Program-made: the position numbers and the translations under genes | NCBI GenBank assembly: GCA_020631355.1 | Contig: JAHDHL010000004.1 | Span: 62,001 to 126,000 of the forward strand | From: Saprospiraceae bacterium | GTDB taxonomy: Bacteria; Bacteroidota; Bacteroidia; Chitinophagales; Saprospiraceae | Reading direction: 5' to 3' | Length of the DNA stretch: 64,000 bases | Notes under the pieces: generated by a model | Told to the model about the DNA's origin: nothing | The model's input: only the letters and a program-made list of their open reading frames with translations | The model's database searches: none | Part shown: positions 18,452 through 27,507 of the stretch, in pieces | How the letters are laid out: every line of letters starts with the position of its first letter | Position numbering within the stretch: the stretch's first letter is position 1

Positions 18452-20671
18452 ATGAGGACGAAGTTTTTGACACTCATTCTACTTTTATTGAATGGAGTAT
18501 TAACCGGACAAACACTTACAGGGAAGATAGTAGATGAATACCAACAGCCCATACAAGAAGCCAACATACTGAATAAGACCAATAATTATCTTACCTATTC
18601 TAATGAGACAGGGAGTTTTGTCATAGAAAACTGCTCCATTGGTGATACACTACAAGTCTCATTCATCAGTTTACAAACCGAATATGTTGTCATAGAGCGT
18701 TTCGATACACCACTGACCATTACCCTCTTTGAGAAGTCAGTCAGCCTGGAGGAAGTCGTTATATCCCCTAGATTGGATGCACTCCATATTATTACGGATA
18801 TAGATATACAGACCCAACCCGTCAATTCCTCCCAGGATATCCTAAGAAAAGTACCCGGGTTATTTATCGGACAACATGCAGGGGGTGGCAAGGCCGAGCA
18901 GATATTCCTTAGGGGTTTTGATATAGATCACGGAACGGACATCAGCATCACCGTAGATGGATTACCCGTAAATATGGTTTCCCATGCTCATGGCCAAGGA
19001 TATGCCGACTTGCATTTTGCAATCCCCGAAACCATCCAAAAAATTGATTTTGGTAAGGGGCCATACTATCAGGACAAAGGTAACTTCACTACCGCAGGCT
19101 ATGTGGATTTCATCACCAAGGAAAAATTGGATAATAGTTCCATTAAATTGGAAGTCGGACAATTCGATACATATCGAATCCTGGGCATGCTTAATCTGGC
19201 AAAGGGTAAAAAGCACAATGCCTACATCGCTACGGAATATTTATCATCCGATGGTTATTTCGAAAGTCCACAAAATTTCAGCAGAATCAATCTCATGGGG
19301 AAATACACCGGAAACTTATCCCCAAAGGATAAATTGGGTATCACCCTTTCACATTTCGACAGCAAATGGGATGCATCTGGGCAAATACCCCAAAGGGCTG
19401 TTGATAGTGGACTGATTACCCGTTTTGGTGCAATAGATGATACCGAAGGTGGGACTACTTCCCGGAGCAACTTGTTGGTCAGTCATCACAAATTCATTAA
19501 CAATAATGCATCCATAAAAAGTACTGCATATATCAGTCAATATGATTTTGAGCTGTATTCCAACTTTACTTTTTTCCTTGGGGATTCCCTTAATGGGGAC
19601 CAAATCAAACAAAAGGAAAATCGGATGATATATGGTTTCAACTCCGAATACTTCCAATCTTTTTCCAAAGGGAATATCAGTGGAAATTGGCAGGCAGGCA
19701 TCAGTCTACGCAATGACCAAAGCAAGGATAATGAATTATCCTATACCGCCAATAGGAGGGAAACCTTGGAACAGATACAATTCGGAGGAATTAATGAAAC
19801 CAATATAGGCGCTTATTTGGGCACTACCGTAGACATCAACCAATGGACTTTCAATCCCTCTGTCAGGGTCGATTATTTTGATTTCCAATATAATGACCAA
19901 TTGGTAACTGCATATGAGACGCAGAATCAATCAAGGGCTATTATCAGTCCGAAATTCAATATACTTTATAATCCATCCCGTCATTTACAATTATATCTAA
20001 AAACAGGACGAGGTTTCCATTCGAATGATTCCAGGGTCGTACTTGCTGAGAATGGCCGACAAATCTTACCTGCAGCATATGGTCTTGATTTGGGCTACAT
20101 TTGGAAGCCAACACCGAAAATGCTCCTGAATATGGCATACTGGCATTTGTTTCTGGAACAGGAATTTGTTTATGTGGGTGATGCAGGAATCGTGGAACCC
20201 AGCGGAAAAACAAGACGACAAGGACTGGATTTCAGTTTCAGATACCAAGCCTTACCGTGGTTGTTCTGGAATTTGGATGCCAATTACACCCTTGCTCGTT
20301 CTGTCGATGAATCCAAGGGGGAAAACTATATTCCACTTGCACCTGACTTCACATTAGTCAGCAGTCTGAATCTCATGTTTGAATCGGGTATTTATGGGAG
20401 CCTGAATGTTCGTCACTTGGCCAATCGTCCTGCTAACGAGGACAACTCCATTGTGGCCGAAGGATATACCATTACTGATTTGAATGTAGGATACCAATGG
20501 AAAAAAGTAAGTTTCGGCGTCCAGATTCAAAATCTGTTCAATACCGAATGGAATGAAACCCAATTCGCAACCGAGTCAAGATTGTCATTCGAAACAGAAC
20601 CTGTAGAAGAAATACATTTTACTCCAGGAACTCCATTTTTCTTGAGGGCGTCATTACAATATGATTTTTAA
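18452..20671 (+). CDS. TonB-dependent outer-membrane receptor
   Basis: The 739-residue protein has a signal peptide ending VLTGQ, then a carboxypeptidase-regulatory-like beta-sandwich (about 20-95, LTGKIVDEYQQPIQEANI), typical of Bacteroidota SusC/CirA-type receptors. A plug domain follows (QDILRKVPGLFIG, GGGKAEQIFLRGFDIDHGTD, NMVSHAHGQGYADLHF). The rest forms a 22-strand barrel that ends in aromatic phenylalanine (FFLRASLQYDF), as needed for BamA-assisted insertion. LEEVVISPR just before the plug is the likely TonB box. The HAHGQGYADLHF signature marks a conserved receptor subgroup whose substrate is not established. No SusD partner lies alongside, so uptake of a small ligand such as a metal complex or cofactor is more likely than glycan import. 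Confidence 0.92.
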   Translation: MRTKFLTLILLLLNGVLTGQTLTGKIVDEYQQPIQEANILNKTNNYLTYSNETGSFVIENCSIGDTLQVSFISLQTEYVVIERFDTPLTITLFEKSVSLEEVVISPRLDALHIITDIDIQTQPVNSSQDILRKVPGLFIGQHAGGGKAEQIFLRGFDIDHGTDISITVDGLPVNMVSHAHGQGYADLHFAIPETIQKIDFGKGPYYQDKGNFTTAGYVDFITKEKLDNSSIKLEVGQFDTYRILGMLNLAKGKKHNAYIATEYLSSDGYFESPQNFSRINLMGKYTGNLSPKDKLGITLSHFDSKWDASGQIPQRAVDSGLITRFGAIDDTEGGTTSRSNLLVSHHKFINNNASIKSTAYISQYDFELYSNFTFFLGDSLNGDQIKQKENRMIYGFNSEYFQSFSKGNISGNWQAGISLRNDQSKDNELSYTANRRETLEQIQFGGINETNIGAYLGTTVDINQWTFNPSVRVDYFDFQYNDQLVTAYETQNQSRAIISPKFNILYNPSRHLQLYLKTGRGFHSNDSRVVLAENGRQILPAAYGLDLGYIWKPTPKMLLNMAYWHLFLEQEFVYVGDAGIVEPSGKTRRQGLDFSFRYQALPWLFWNLDANYTLARSVDESKGENYIPLAPDFTLVSSLNLMFESGIYGSLNVRHLANRPANEDNSIVAEGYTITDLNVGYQWKKVSFGVQIQNLFNTEWNETQFATESRLSFETEPVEEIHFTPGTPFFLRASLQYDF

Positions 20672-20696
20672 ATCATCATTTTCATTTAAAAATGGA

Positions 20697-20745
20697 TAAA
20701 AAATGTCAGTTAATCTCATTCAACAGCATTGACTGACATTTTTAT
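20697..20745 (+). terminator. Intrinsic terminator after the TonB receptor gene
   Basis: AAATGTCAGT pairs with ACTGACATTT, with partly paired TAAT/ATTG inside, and is followed by TTTATT. It begins 26 bases after the stop codon. Confidence 0.8.
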
Positions 20746-20967
20746 TCACTCCCAAAACATATTATTACAAATGGGGATATAATATTTGTAACGAGGTCTC
20801 CCTCATCTTATTCCAATAAGATAAACCAAGCATTATTTTCCCTTACTCACTCCCTTGAATCGAAAAGGTATTTCTTTTCGATATTCCTAGCTATATGATT
20901 CTTCAATTCTTCAATGATACCATTGAATGAATACGCATATAATTTTTCCAAAGTTTAATACCAAATC

Positions 20968-21762
20968 ATGAAAAACTTATTCTTCATCCCAATAGCAATA
21001 TTGGTTTTTTCTTTTTTCTTTTCTTGTTCGTCAACAGAACAAGAAAGCAACATTACAGACACACCGAAAGCACCGGAAATCTCGACGGATGCAGATGTAA
21101 AAACAGCTAATCAGGATTCTAATAATCCGACAACCGAGGCTATCTATGGCATTGACATTTCCAAATACCAAGGAGATATCATGAACGACATTACCGATAA
21201 GGACGACATTAGTTTTATTATTTGTAAGGCTTCAGGTGGCAGTACAGAAAGAGATCCCAACTTCAAAAACAATTGGAAAAAGGTAAAGAGTGGAGGCTAT
21301 GTCAGAGGAGCTTATCATTTTTATTATACCTCATCATCAGGAGAAGATAATGCAAAGAATTTTCTCAATACCGTAGGACAATTCGAAGCCTCGGACTTAC
21401 CTCCCATCATTGATATAGAAGCTGGCGGAAACAATACAAAAGCTGACAAGACAGATATGGATAAGGAATTAAAAATCTGTTTGGAATACATTGAGAAACA
21501 AACAAACAGGGTTCCGATTATTTATTCCAGCCACAATTTTGCACAAGAAAATTTCAATACAGAATATTTTGCAAGATACCCATTATGGATTGCGGATTAT
21601 AAAAAAGAAAAAGAACCTCGCATTCCCGATGCATGGAAAGAAAAAGGATGGGTTTTCTGGCAAAAAAGCGGAGGCGACTATAAGGTGGAAAATATTTCCA
21701 CGGATTTTGATGTATTCAATGGAGACAAAAAAAGCTTAGAGGATTTTATTAAGAAACACTAG
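20968..21762 (+). CDS. Glycoside hydrolase family 25 (lysozyme-like) lipoprotein
   Basis: The 264-residue protein starts with a hydrophobic leader ending FFFSC, with a lipobox-like cysteine at residue 20, then a Ser/Thr/Asp-rich linker to about residue 57. The catalytic domain is GH25: YGIDISKYQG (Asp63), GAYHFYY, PPIIDIEAGG with the acidic pair Asp149/Glu151, YPLWIADY and the closing FDVFNGD. GH25 enzymes are muramidases that cut the MurNAc-GlcNAc bond of peptidoglycan. The lipid anchor places it in the periplasm or on the outer membrane. The gene is richer in A and T (many AAA lysine codons) than its neighbours, which hints at later acquisition. It precedes the RIP-like gene by 132 bases on the same strand; no terminator separates them. 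Confidence 0.88.
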   Translation: MKNLFFIPIAILVFSFFFSCSSTEQESNITDTPKAPEISTDADVKTANQDSNNPTTEAIYGIDISKYQGDIMNDITDKDDISFIICKASGGSTERDPNFKNNWKKVKSGGYVRGAYHFYYTSSSGEDNAKNFLNTVGQFEASDLPPIIDIEAGGNNTKADKTDMDKELKICLEYIEKQTNRVPIIYSSHNFAQENFNTEYFARYPLWIADYKKEKEPRIPDAWKEKGWVFWQKSGGDYKVENISTDFDVFNGDKKSLEDFIKKH

Positions 21763-21894
21763 GAAAATTCATTTTCAACAGGGAGGAACAAAGGGAATTC
21801 CTCCCCTCTAAAATTCAGTTTCACAATCTTGAAAACGATAGAAATTATAAGGAGAATTAATATCTGATTTTATAATAATTCTAATACATAAAAC

Positions 21895-22539
21895 ATGCTA
21901 GACACAAATTTTGACAATGTCCTCGCCATCAATGAGGCCATCACTTTTTTCCACAAAAATGGTAGGTTACCCAATAATCCACCTGCTGGTATTGTCGTAC
22001 ATAACACCAATTTCCTGAATATTGATTATGGTTACAATGGTACTCAATATGGTAGGCTCCAAATGAAAAGAGGGCAATTTGAAGTTGTAGGCGTTACGAA
22101 TGCCAATGGTGTAATCCAACAACTAGACAAATACAATCACTCTGGTGACAATACAACACTTCAGAATTATCGGGATGCCCTGAAATGTAACGACATGAAA
22201 TACAAGCAAACATTCGTTTCCGCTCTCATCATTCTCACATCAGAATGTTGTCGTTCCAGTTTGATTACGAATTGTATCGAACAGCTATTCAGAGAAGATG
22301 CCAACATACCTGATGAAGCATGGAAAGGGATGAATTTCGCATTTACCAATTATAAGAAAACCTGCACATTCGAGGGGTATAAAATCCAAGCAGGAGAAGA
22401 ACCATGGACATGGCTCACCCACAACGATTATCTGAGATATATTGGTAGCCTGAATCCAACCAAAAATAAAATCCCAGAACTTCAGGCGCAGATCAATGCA
22501 GCTTATCAGTATTCCATTGGCAATGCTGTAGCATCCTGA
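21895..22539 (+). CDS. Protein of uncertain function resembling ribosome-inactivating proteins (rRNA N-glycosidase fold)
   Basis: The 214-residue protein has no signal peptide or transmembrane segment. I do not recognise it from overall similarity to a bacterial family, but its middle resembles ricin/Shiga-type ribosome-inactivating proteins. ALIILTSECCRSSLI (residues 110-124) has the hydrophobic helix followed by Glu117 and Arg120 with the E-x-x-R spacing of the RIP active site (Glu177/Arg180 in ricin). A tryptophan follows in EAWKGMNFAF (Trp143), like the conserved NSWGRLSTAI segment. QFEVVGVTNANGVIQQLD (62-78) resembles the AYVVGYRAGNSAYFFHPD strand pair of ricin A. Against this, the two active-site tyrosines are not clearly placed and the residues between Glu and Arg are CC rather than AA. 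It lies downstream of the GH25 lipoprotein gene and may share its transcript. Confidence 0.5.
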   Translation: MLDTNFDNVLAINEAITFFHKNGRLPNNPPAGIVVHNTNFLNIDYGYNGTQYGRLQMKRGQFEVVGVTNANGVIQQLDKYNHSGDNTTLQNYRDALKCNDMKYKQTFVSALIILTSECCRSSLITNCIEQLFREDANIPDEAWKGMNFAFTNYKKTCTFEGYKIQAGEEPWTWLTHNDYLRYIGSLNPTKNKIPELQAQINAAYQYSIGNAVAS

Positions 22540-22565
22540 TAGCATTCGCATATCATTATAAACAA

Positions 22566-22602
22566 AACCCCCATCGACCATAAGGTCGATGGGGATTCTT
22601 TT
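22566..22602 (+). terminator. Intrinsic terminator after the RIP-like gene
   Basis: CCCCATCGACC (22569-22579) pairs perfectly with GGTCGATGGGG (22584-22594) around ATAA. ATTCTTTT follows on the plus strand and a run GGGTTTTGTTT on the minus strand, so it can serve both convergent genes. Confidence 0.85.
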
Positions 22603-22624
22603 ATGAAACAGAATCAGCTTATCG

Positions 22625-23422
22625 TCACATTCCGGCATGTAGTGTAACCACGCGATAATACCCTTGGTCATTGGAAGCAATGGCCTTATTGTTGCAGGTT
22701 CCATCACCGAAATTGAGATAACGGGTGGCATTCGGATTCGAAAATTCCAAGATGCCTGCGGAAATCCAAGGACAGTTCCTTTCTTTGATTAAGCCTTGTG
22801 TGATGGTAATGGTGAAATCCACACCATTCCTATTCGTACCATAAGCTCCACCCTCAATCAGGAATTTATCATCCCATATCGTTGGGGTATCCCCACCCTT
22901 GAATTGGGTTCTGGTTCGGTTGGTATGCCATTCCATCTCGGAACCATCAGCAAAGGTGAAGAACAAATCGGATACCTTGGCATATACCTGATGGCCATTG
23001 TCATCCAATCCATTATTCGTGATGGTCTTACTGCCATCCATGGCTATTCCATTAATGGAAAACCCTACAAAAGAAGTGGACACCACGGCTCCTACCTCAT
23101 CCACTGGAGCTGTAATGGATATCACAACCTGTCCGGCTCTCGTCCTGCCATTCTCTCCCGTACAACCCGTTCCATAATCCAGTGTGATACTATTCGGGAA
23201 TGTTCCCTCTGGGTATTCCATTGTTACGATGACACAATCATCGAAATCCTTGAGTTCTCCTGCGAATCGATACACTTCATTATCCAAATCCTCCACGATG
23301 GTTTCCACTGTTGTGATATCATCCTCGGTTGTGTCTGTACTCAGGGTTTCCTTTTCACAGGAAGTCATTACAAACATCATGATTAGGGCTATCATTCCAT
23401 AAAACAAGCTATTATTTTTCAT
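22625..23422 (-). CDS. Lipoprotein of unknown function
   Basis: The 265-residue protein begins with a lipoprotein signal (MIALIMMFVMTSC, Cys22). A Thr/Asp/Glu-rich linker follows (DTTEDDITTVETIVEDLD), and then an apparently all-beta body. Recognisable pieces are VIVTMEYPEGTFPNSITLDY, GCTGENGRTRAGQVVISI and YLNFGDGTCNNKA. Similar uncharacterised lipoproteins are common in Bacteroidota; no enzymatic motif is visible. Several conserved-looking cysteines remain in the mature part (DDCVI, TGCTG, RNCPW, GTCNN) and could form disulfides in the periplasm or on the surface. It is transcribed alone, with a terminator shared with the convergent RIP-like gene. Confidence 0.75.
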   Translation of the reverse strand: MKNNSLFYGMIALIMMFVMTSCEKETLSTDTTEDDITTVETIVEDLDNEVYRFAGELKDFDDCVIVTMEYPEGTFPNSITLDYGTGCTGENGRTRAGQVVISITAPVDEVGAVVSTSFVGFSINGIAMDGSKTITNNGLDDNGHQVYAKVSDLFFTFADGSEMEWHTNRTRTQFKGGDTPTIWDDKFLIEGGAYGTNRNGVDFTITITQGLIKERNCPWISAGILEFSNPNATRYLNFGDGTCNNKAIASNDQGYYRVVTLHAGM

Positions 23423-23614
23423 AATCCAATAGATTTTAAGGGATGTGACTTGTTGCTACAAGTACATCTTGATTAGTAAATAAGTATTAATTATTAGGGA
23501 AATAATCAGTCAGGTGTGGATTCCAATATTCGCTAGCGTTCCTGATTATTTGCTCTTAAGACCTAGGATTGTGAATGAAGTTTAAATAGGTGATTCCTTT
23601 TAAGAATCCCTTAA

Positions 23615-23656
23615 CGAAATCGGCCCACCATCCGATGGGATAGCGGGCCGATTCTA
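23615..23656 (-). terminator. Hairpin upstream of the lipoprotein gene and downstream of the alpha/beta hydrolase gene
   Basis: AATCGGCCC (23618-23626) pairs with GGGCCGATT (23645-23653). The inner CCATCCGATGG can form a second small hairpin. The position, 29 bases after the stop of the minus-strand hydrolase gene, suits a terminator. The tail read on the minus strand (TCGTTAAGGG) is not T-rich, so the call is moderate. Confidence 0.55.
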
Positions 23657-23681
23657 TTTGAATTCTTCTATTTGATGAGAA

Positions 23682-25100
23682 TTATAATTCCAATATCCAG
23701 TCCTTGACATCCGTTAATACTTCCTCATTAACGGTTTCCTCAATCTGGCCGTATTCGGCCATTGCTCCGGTCTTGGCTTTTTGCATGAGGTGGTTCAATG
23801 CTTCATAAGATTTGAGTTTGTAATTCTCATTTTTTCCTTTTTCCATGGCCAATTTGATACCATCAAGATTCATATCGTTATCCACTTGCAAATCCAAGGT
23901 ACCATTCAAAGCGAATAATGGACATTCTGTCTGTGCCAGATTCAGGAATGGATCATAAGCAATGAAGTACCTGAACCAAGGCGAGGTATAAACACCCAAT
24001 TCAAAATCCACCATTTGTTCCTTGGTCCTTGCTCCCAATATAGATGGCGGATAATCCGAAACATTTTCCTTTACGATTTCCGATAATCCGGAATAGAATT
24101 CATCCTCATTCTGTTCCGGATGAGCCTTGATGTAAGCATAGACCTTCTTGGATGCCATTTGGTCATATTCGATGTCCTCATCAGACAACCCGCCTACCTT
24201 GGAAAAATTATATTTCTGATTCAGCATCAATTCACTCACTGCAACTCCCGGCCCGGCCAATAAAACCACAAAATCCACCTCAGGATTCCTTGCCGCAATC
24301 ATGGGTGCAATCATTCCCCCCTCACTATGACCGACGAATCCGACCTTAACCCCCTTGAAATCCTCACGGGATTTCACATATTCGAAGATGGCTTCCGAAT
24401 CGTTCGATAATCCTACGGATGTTACCTTGGAATAATCACCGGTACTCCCTCCTACTCCTCTTTCATCGTATCGGATAACTGCAATTCCATTTCGTGTCAG
24501 GTAATCCGCCCAAACCAAGAAAGGTCTATGGTTCATGATGCCCATATCCGAATTACGGTCCTGTGGTCCGGAACCTGATATCAAAATCACGGCATGTGAG
24601 AATTCCTTATCCTCAGGCATTGTCAGCGTACCTGCCAATATGATCTCGTCCTTTCTGTTCTTGACCTTGATTTCCTCAGAGATATAAGGTATATCATTCG
24701 GTTCCTGCTTCCGCTTTACAATTTTCTTCTCTTGTGGAGTCCGAGTCAGCCTTATCTGCTTACTATTGAATCCTTGCATCAAAGAACCTGTAATGGCATC
24801 ATTCCGTTTGCTGTATTCTCCCTTGAATGACAAGAACATTGACTTGGCAGAAAACTTAACCACATTATCAGATATGGTTGTCTCATCCGTAGGGATATCA
24901 AAGACACTTTGGTCCGGACTATCAACAGTTGTTACATATTCACCTTTCTCCTTATCCTTTTTGATATGGAATACCACACTCAAATCGACATCATTCACAG
25001 TGATTAATCCATACCAATCACCCTCGACTCCCTGAGCGAGGGAGGCATGGGAAAACAATAAGGTCAAACAACAAAATAATAAGTATCTCATATGCTTCAT
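23682..25100 (-). CDS. Secreted alpha/beta hydrolase
   Basis: The 472-residue protein has a signal peptide ending HASLAQ. Residues about 25-130 form a small beta-rich N-terminal domain (VEGDWYGLITVNDVDLSVVF), seen in many Bacteroidota exported hydrolases. The alpha/beta-hydrolase domain begins near residue 150: VILISGSGPQDRN, VIRYDERGVGGSTGDY, and the nucleophile elbow GHSEGG with Ser259. YEALNHLMQKAKTG near the C-terminus supplies the probable catalytic histidine, and FALNGTLDLQV the acid region. The overall plan fits the exported hydrolases annotated as alpha/beta hydrolase family or S9-like esterases. No substrate can be assigned. It is a single gene with no sorting domain, so it is probably periplasmic. 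Confidence 0.88.
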   Translation of the reverse strand: MKHMRYLLFCCLTLLFSHASLAQGVEGDWYGLITVNDVDLSVVFHIKKDKEKGEYVTTVDSPDQSVFDIPTDETTISDNVVKFSAKSMFLSFKGEYSKRNDAITGSLMQGFNSKQIRLTRTPQEKKIVKRKQEPNDIPYISEEIKVKNRKDEIILAGTLTMPEDKEFSHAVILISGSGPQDRNSDMGIMNHRPFLVWADYLTRNGIAVIRYDERGVGGSTGDYSKVTSVGLSNDSEAIFEYVKSREDFKGVKVGFVGHSEGGMIAPMIAARNPEVDFVVLLAGPGVAVSELMLNQKYNFSKVGGLSDEDIEYDQMASKKVYAYIKAHPEQNEDEFYSGLSEIVKENVSDYPPSILGARTKEQMVDFELGVYTSPWFRYFIAYDPFLNLAQTECPLFALNGTLDLQVDNDMNLDGIKLAMEKGKNENYKLKSYEALNHLMQKAKTGAMAEYGQIEETVNEEVLTDVKDWILEL

Positions 25101-25203
25101 TTTTCTATTCTAGTAGTTGAGAATCCATTCGGTCTATAAGATAATAAGCTCTTGGAATTCTGATTCATTATTTATGACGAACGATACTGCAGAAGGGACA
25201 AAA

Positions 25204-26013
25204 TTATTCGTAGTATTCATATTCGTATTCCAAGCATCTATGATTTTCCATTCCCTCCATCATTTGGGTTACTATGATGGTTTCCCGAATGGGTAATCCT
25301 TTCTCATTGAACTCCAATTCGCTCCTTGACACCCCTGAGATATAATCATCCTCAATCCTAATGGGATTCCCGATGGCATCCAATGTACGGGTATATCTCC
25401 GGATGACCTCATCATTCCTTTTGGTTACGCGCTTCTCCGTACCCAAATCCTTGAAAGTCGCCTCCTCTTGGGTCGAGGTCACGAATCCGTCTTCCAGTGT
25501 TCGCTGATATACGACATTATGGTATGGGCTCCTCACCGTCTCGACTGTTTCTTCGAATGCCATATCCCCCTCATCCACTATGGTATAATTCACTTCAGTG
25601 GAATCATTGGGATAGCTGTAGGTACTAACGATGCGCATGTCATCACCTACTTGGGTTATACTCTTGCTGATTCTCTTTTTATCATCATATTCGATATCCT
25701 TATACCCCAATTGGAAATCCTCTCCTCCTCGGTCTACCTTGGTATCCAACCTTGTTAAAAGGGAATCCTCATAACTGAATTCATAAAAGGCAAACAATTC
25801 ACCATTCCGCATCTTACGAATGGTTCCATACCGCCCCAGCCTAGTGAACGTATAGGATTCTTCATAGAGGCCATCTGCATTGCAATTGCGTATCACGACA
25901 GATTTCACTCCTTTCTCCTTAATTTTTTCCTTTAGTATCGTTTGGCCGGATAACCATTGGATGTTACACAGGATGATTCCAAAAATCAAAACATATTTAA
26001 AATTACATATCAT
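25204..26013 (-). CDS. Secreted protein of unknown function, translationally coupled to an MFS transporter gene
   Basis: The 269-residue protein starts with a signal peptide (MICNFKYVLIFGIILCNIQWLSGQ). The mature part has repeated short beta-hairpin units (YEESYTFTRLGRYG, FAFYEFSYEDSLLTRLD, GYKDIEYDDKKRISKSI, SRSELEFNEKGLPIRETI) with the Y/F-x-Y-D/N-x-x-G/K-R pattern of RHS/YD-like or FRAP-like repeats common in exported Bacteroidota proteins. No enzymatic motif is seen. Its ATG overlaps the last 11 bases of the MFS gene (ATGATATGTAA), which implies translational coupling and a shared operon. A role in the same process as the transporter is plausible but unproven. Confidence 0.78.
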   Translation of the reverse strand: MICNFKYVLIFGIILCNIQWLSGQTILKEKIKEKGVKSVVIRNCNADGLYEESYTFTRLGRYGTIRKMRNGELFAFYEFSYEDSLLTRLDTKVDRGGEDFQLGYKDIEYDDKKRISKSITQVGDDMRIVSTYSYPNDSTEVNYTIVDEGDMAFEETVETVRSPYHNVVYQRTLEDGFVTSTQEEATFKDLGTEKRVTKRNDEVIRRYTRTLDAIGNPIRIEDDYISGVSRSELEFNEKGLPIRETIIVTQMMEGMENHRCLEYEYEYYE

Positions 26014-27316
26014 TCACAATCCTTTTGTAGAATGTCATCAGTACGAGTGCTGATAGTAGTAGGAAAATACCCAATATGCCCATTGTCATGGCAATGTTGT
26101 TTCCTTGTTGAAAAAATGGCATTGCAAATATGGAAACGAATAAGATACGGAATAAGATGTTCGTTACGAAGAAGATACTTCCCGCCCGACCATAATACTG
26201 ATTGGGAACCTTACGGAACAAGTAGGTCACCCGTTGTATCCTTGTACCTGCATTGGTTACTCCGAGTATGAACATCATCACAAAGAAAATGGAAACCACA
26301 TTCATCATATTCAATACAAAGAACAATCCTGCTGTGATACAAGTCATGATGATAATGGACAAAGGAATGGAAACGTATTTTTCATTGAAAACATACCGGA
26401 TAGCCATTCCCGAAAAGATGGCTCCCAGGGCATAGCAAATTTCTGATGTAGCATAAACTCCTCCTCCTGCGTTCAAATGATTTTCCACATAAACAGGATT
26501 CGTATAAAAAACAGCAACCAATACACATACGAAAATGGAATAGGAGGCTATACCGAATATCAGAATCGTCTTGTTGGACATCAGGAATTCATAACCAATC
26601 TTCAATCTGCCCCATACACTTCCACCCTCGGCATTACGCTCTACCAAAGGCCTGTATCTAATGAGTGCAATGATGATGAAACTCAAGAAATAAGTCATAC
26701 CATCAATCAGGAAAATCTGGTGGATATCCCAGGCAGCCACATCCATTCCAACGTCGATATCCATTCCGAAAAGAGAAAGTTTCCCGTCCTTGGTTCCTTC
26801 CAGAAGCATTGCTGCTCCGGCACCTGCCAATACGCTAGCCAATTGGCCCTGAATTTCCAGATAGGAAGTGATTTTCCCATAGAATCGCCTTTCAGTGATT
26901 TCCTGGGAGAATGCATATAAGTTCGGATAATGCAGATTGTAGTTCATGAATGTGGCCAGATATACGAAACCGACCATCAGCCAAGGAACACCATCATTCG
27001 CAAAGCCATAATAAGAAACTGATAAAAGGATGATGCCTAGGACCACATTAAGAACCATGAAGATTTTCCGTCTGTCATAACGGTCTACCAAGGTACCTGA
27101 GAAAGGGCCCCAAACCAAGGAGACAGCAGTAATGGCGGCGTACAGATAGCCGAACATAGCGGTATCTCCTTGTTGTGTGAAGTACCAAGGAATAGCTATC
27201 ATACTGATTCCCTGTGCTACACCCGAGATGGAATTGGCTAAGAAAAGAAGCAGGATGGCACTCCGATTTTCCCAACGCCCCTCCGACTGACCCGACTTGA
27301 CCTCTAATTCGGACAT
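26003..27316 (-). CDS. Major facilitator superfamily permease
   Basis: The 437-residue protein has about twelve hydrophobic segments. GTLVDRYDRRKIFMV after the second segment is the MFS loop 2-3 signature (G-x-L-x-D-r-x-x-r-r/k). IPWYFTQQGD near the N-terminus is typical of the MFS group related to macrolide-efflux-type permeases. The N-terminus is hydrophilic (ELEVKSGQSEGRWENR), so both ends are probably cytoplasmic. The substrate is not predictable. It is the first gene of a two-gene operon with the secreted protein overlapping its stop codon. Confidence 0.9.
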   Translation of the reverse strand: MSELEVKSGQSEGRWENRSAILLLFLANSISGVAQGISMIAIPWYFTQQGDTAMFGYLYAAITAVSLVWGPFSGTLVDRYDRRKIFMVLNVVLGIILLSVSYYGFANDGVPWLMVGFVYLATFMNYNLHYPNLYAFSQEITERRFYGKITSYLEIQGQLASVLAGAGAAMLLEGTKDGKLSLFGMDIDVGMDVAAWDIHQIFLIDGMTYFLSFIIIALIRYRPLVERNAEGGSVWGRLKIGYEFLMSNKTILIFGIASYSIFVCVLVAVFYTNPVYVENHLNAGGGVYATSEICYALGAIFSGMAIRYVFNEKYVSIPLSIIIMTCITAGLFFVLNMMNVVSIFFVMMFILGVTNAGTRIQRVTYLFRKVPNQYYGRAGSIFFVTNILFRILFVSIFAMPFFQQGNNIAMTMGILGIFLLLSALVLMTFYKRIVNDM

Positions 27317-27507
27317 GAGAAACTAAGGCTGGTATTTTGAATATCCGCCACAAGATATTGAAGTGATTCGGACTTATTACAATCACCATGAAGCAGAATC
27401 ATGGCCATCCGAATACTTTTGCGATAATATGGCTGATACCCTTACCTAATGTATTCCTCCTGATTTTGTTGAATACTCCTTGTACTTTCTCCGGGATGTT
27501 ATGCGAA

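Noticed and set aside
22796-23386. A 196-codon plus-strand open frame opposite the lipoprotein gene
   Set aside because: The minus-strand frame has a textbook lipoprotein signal; the plus-strand frame is rich in Ser, Ile and His with no leader.
27414-27421. TACTTTTG on the plus strand, a perfect -7 element
   Set aside because: No plus-strand gene or terminator lies downstream before the minus-strand amt gene, so it is probably a chance match.
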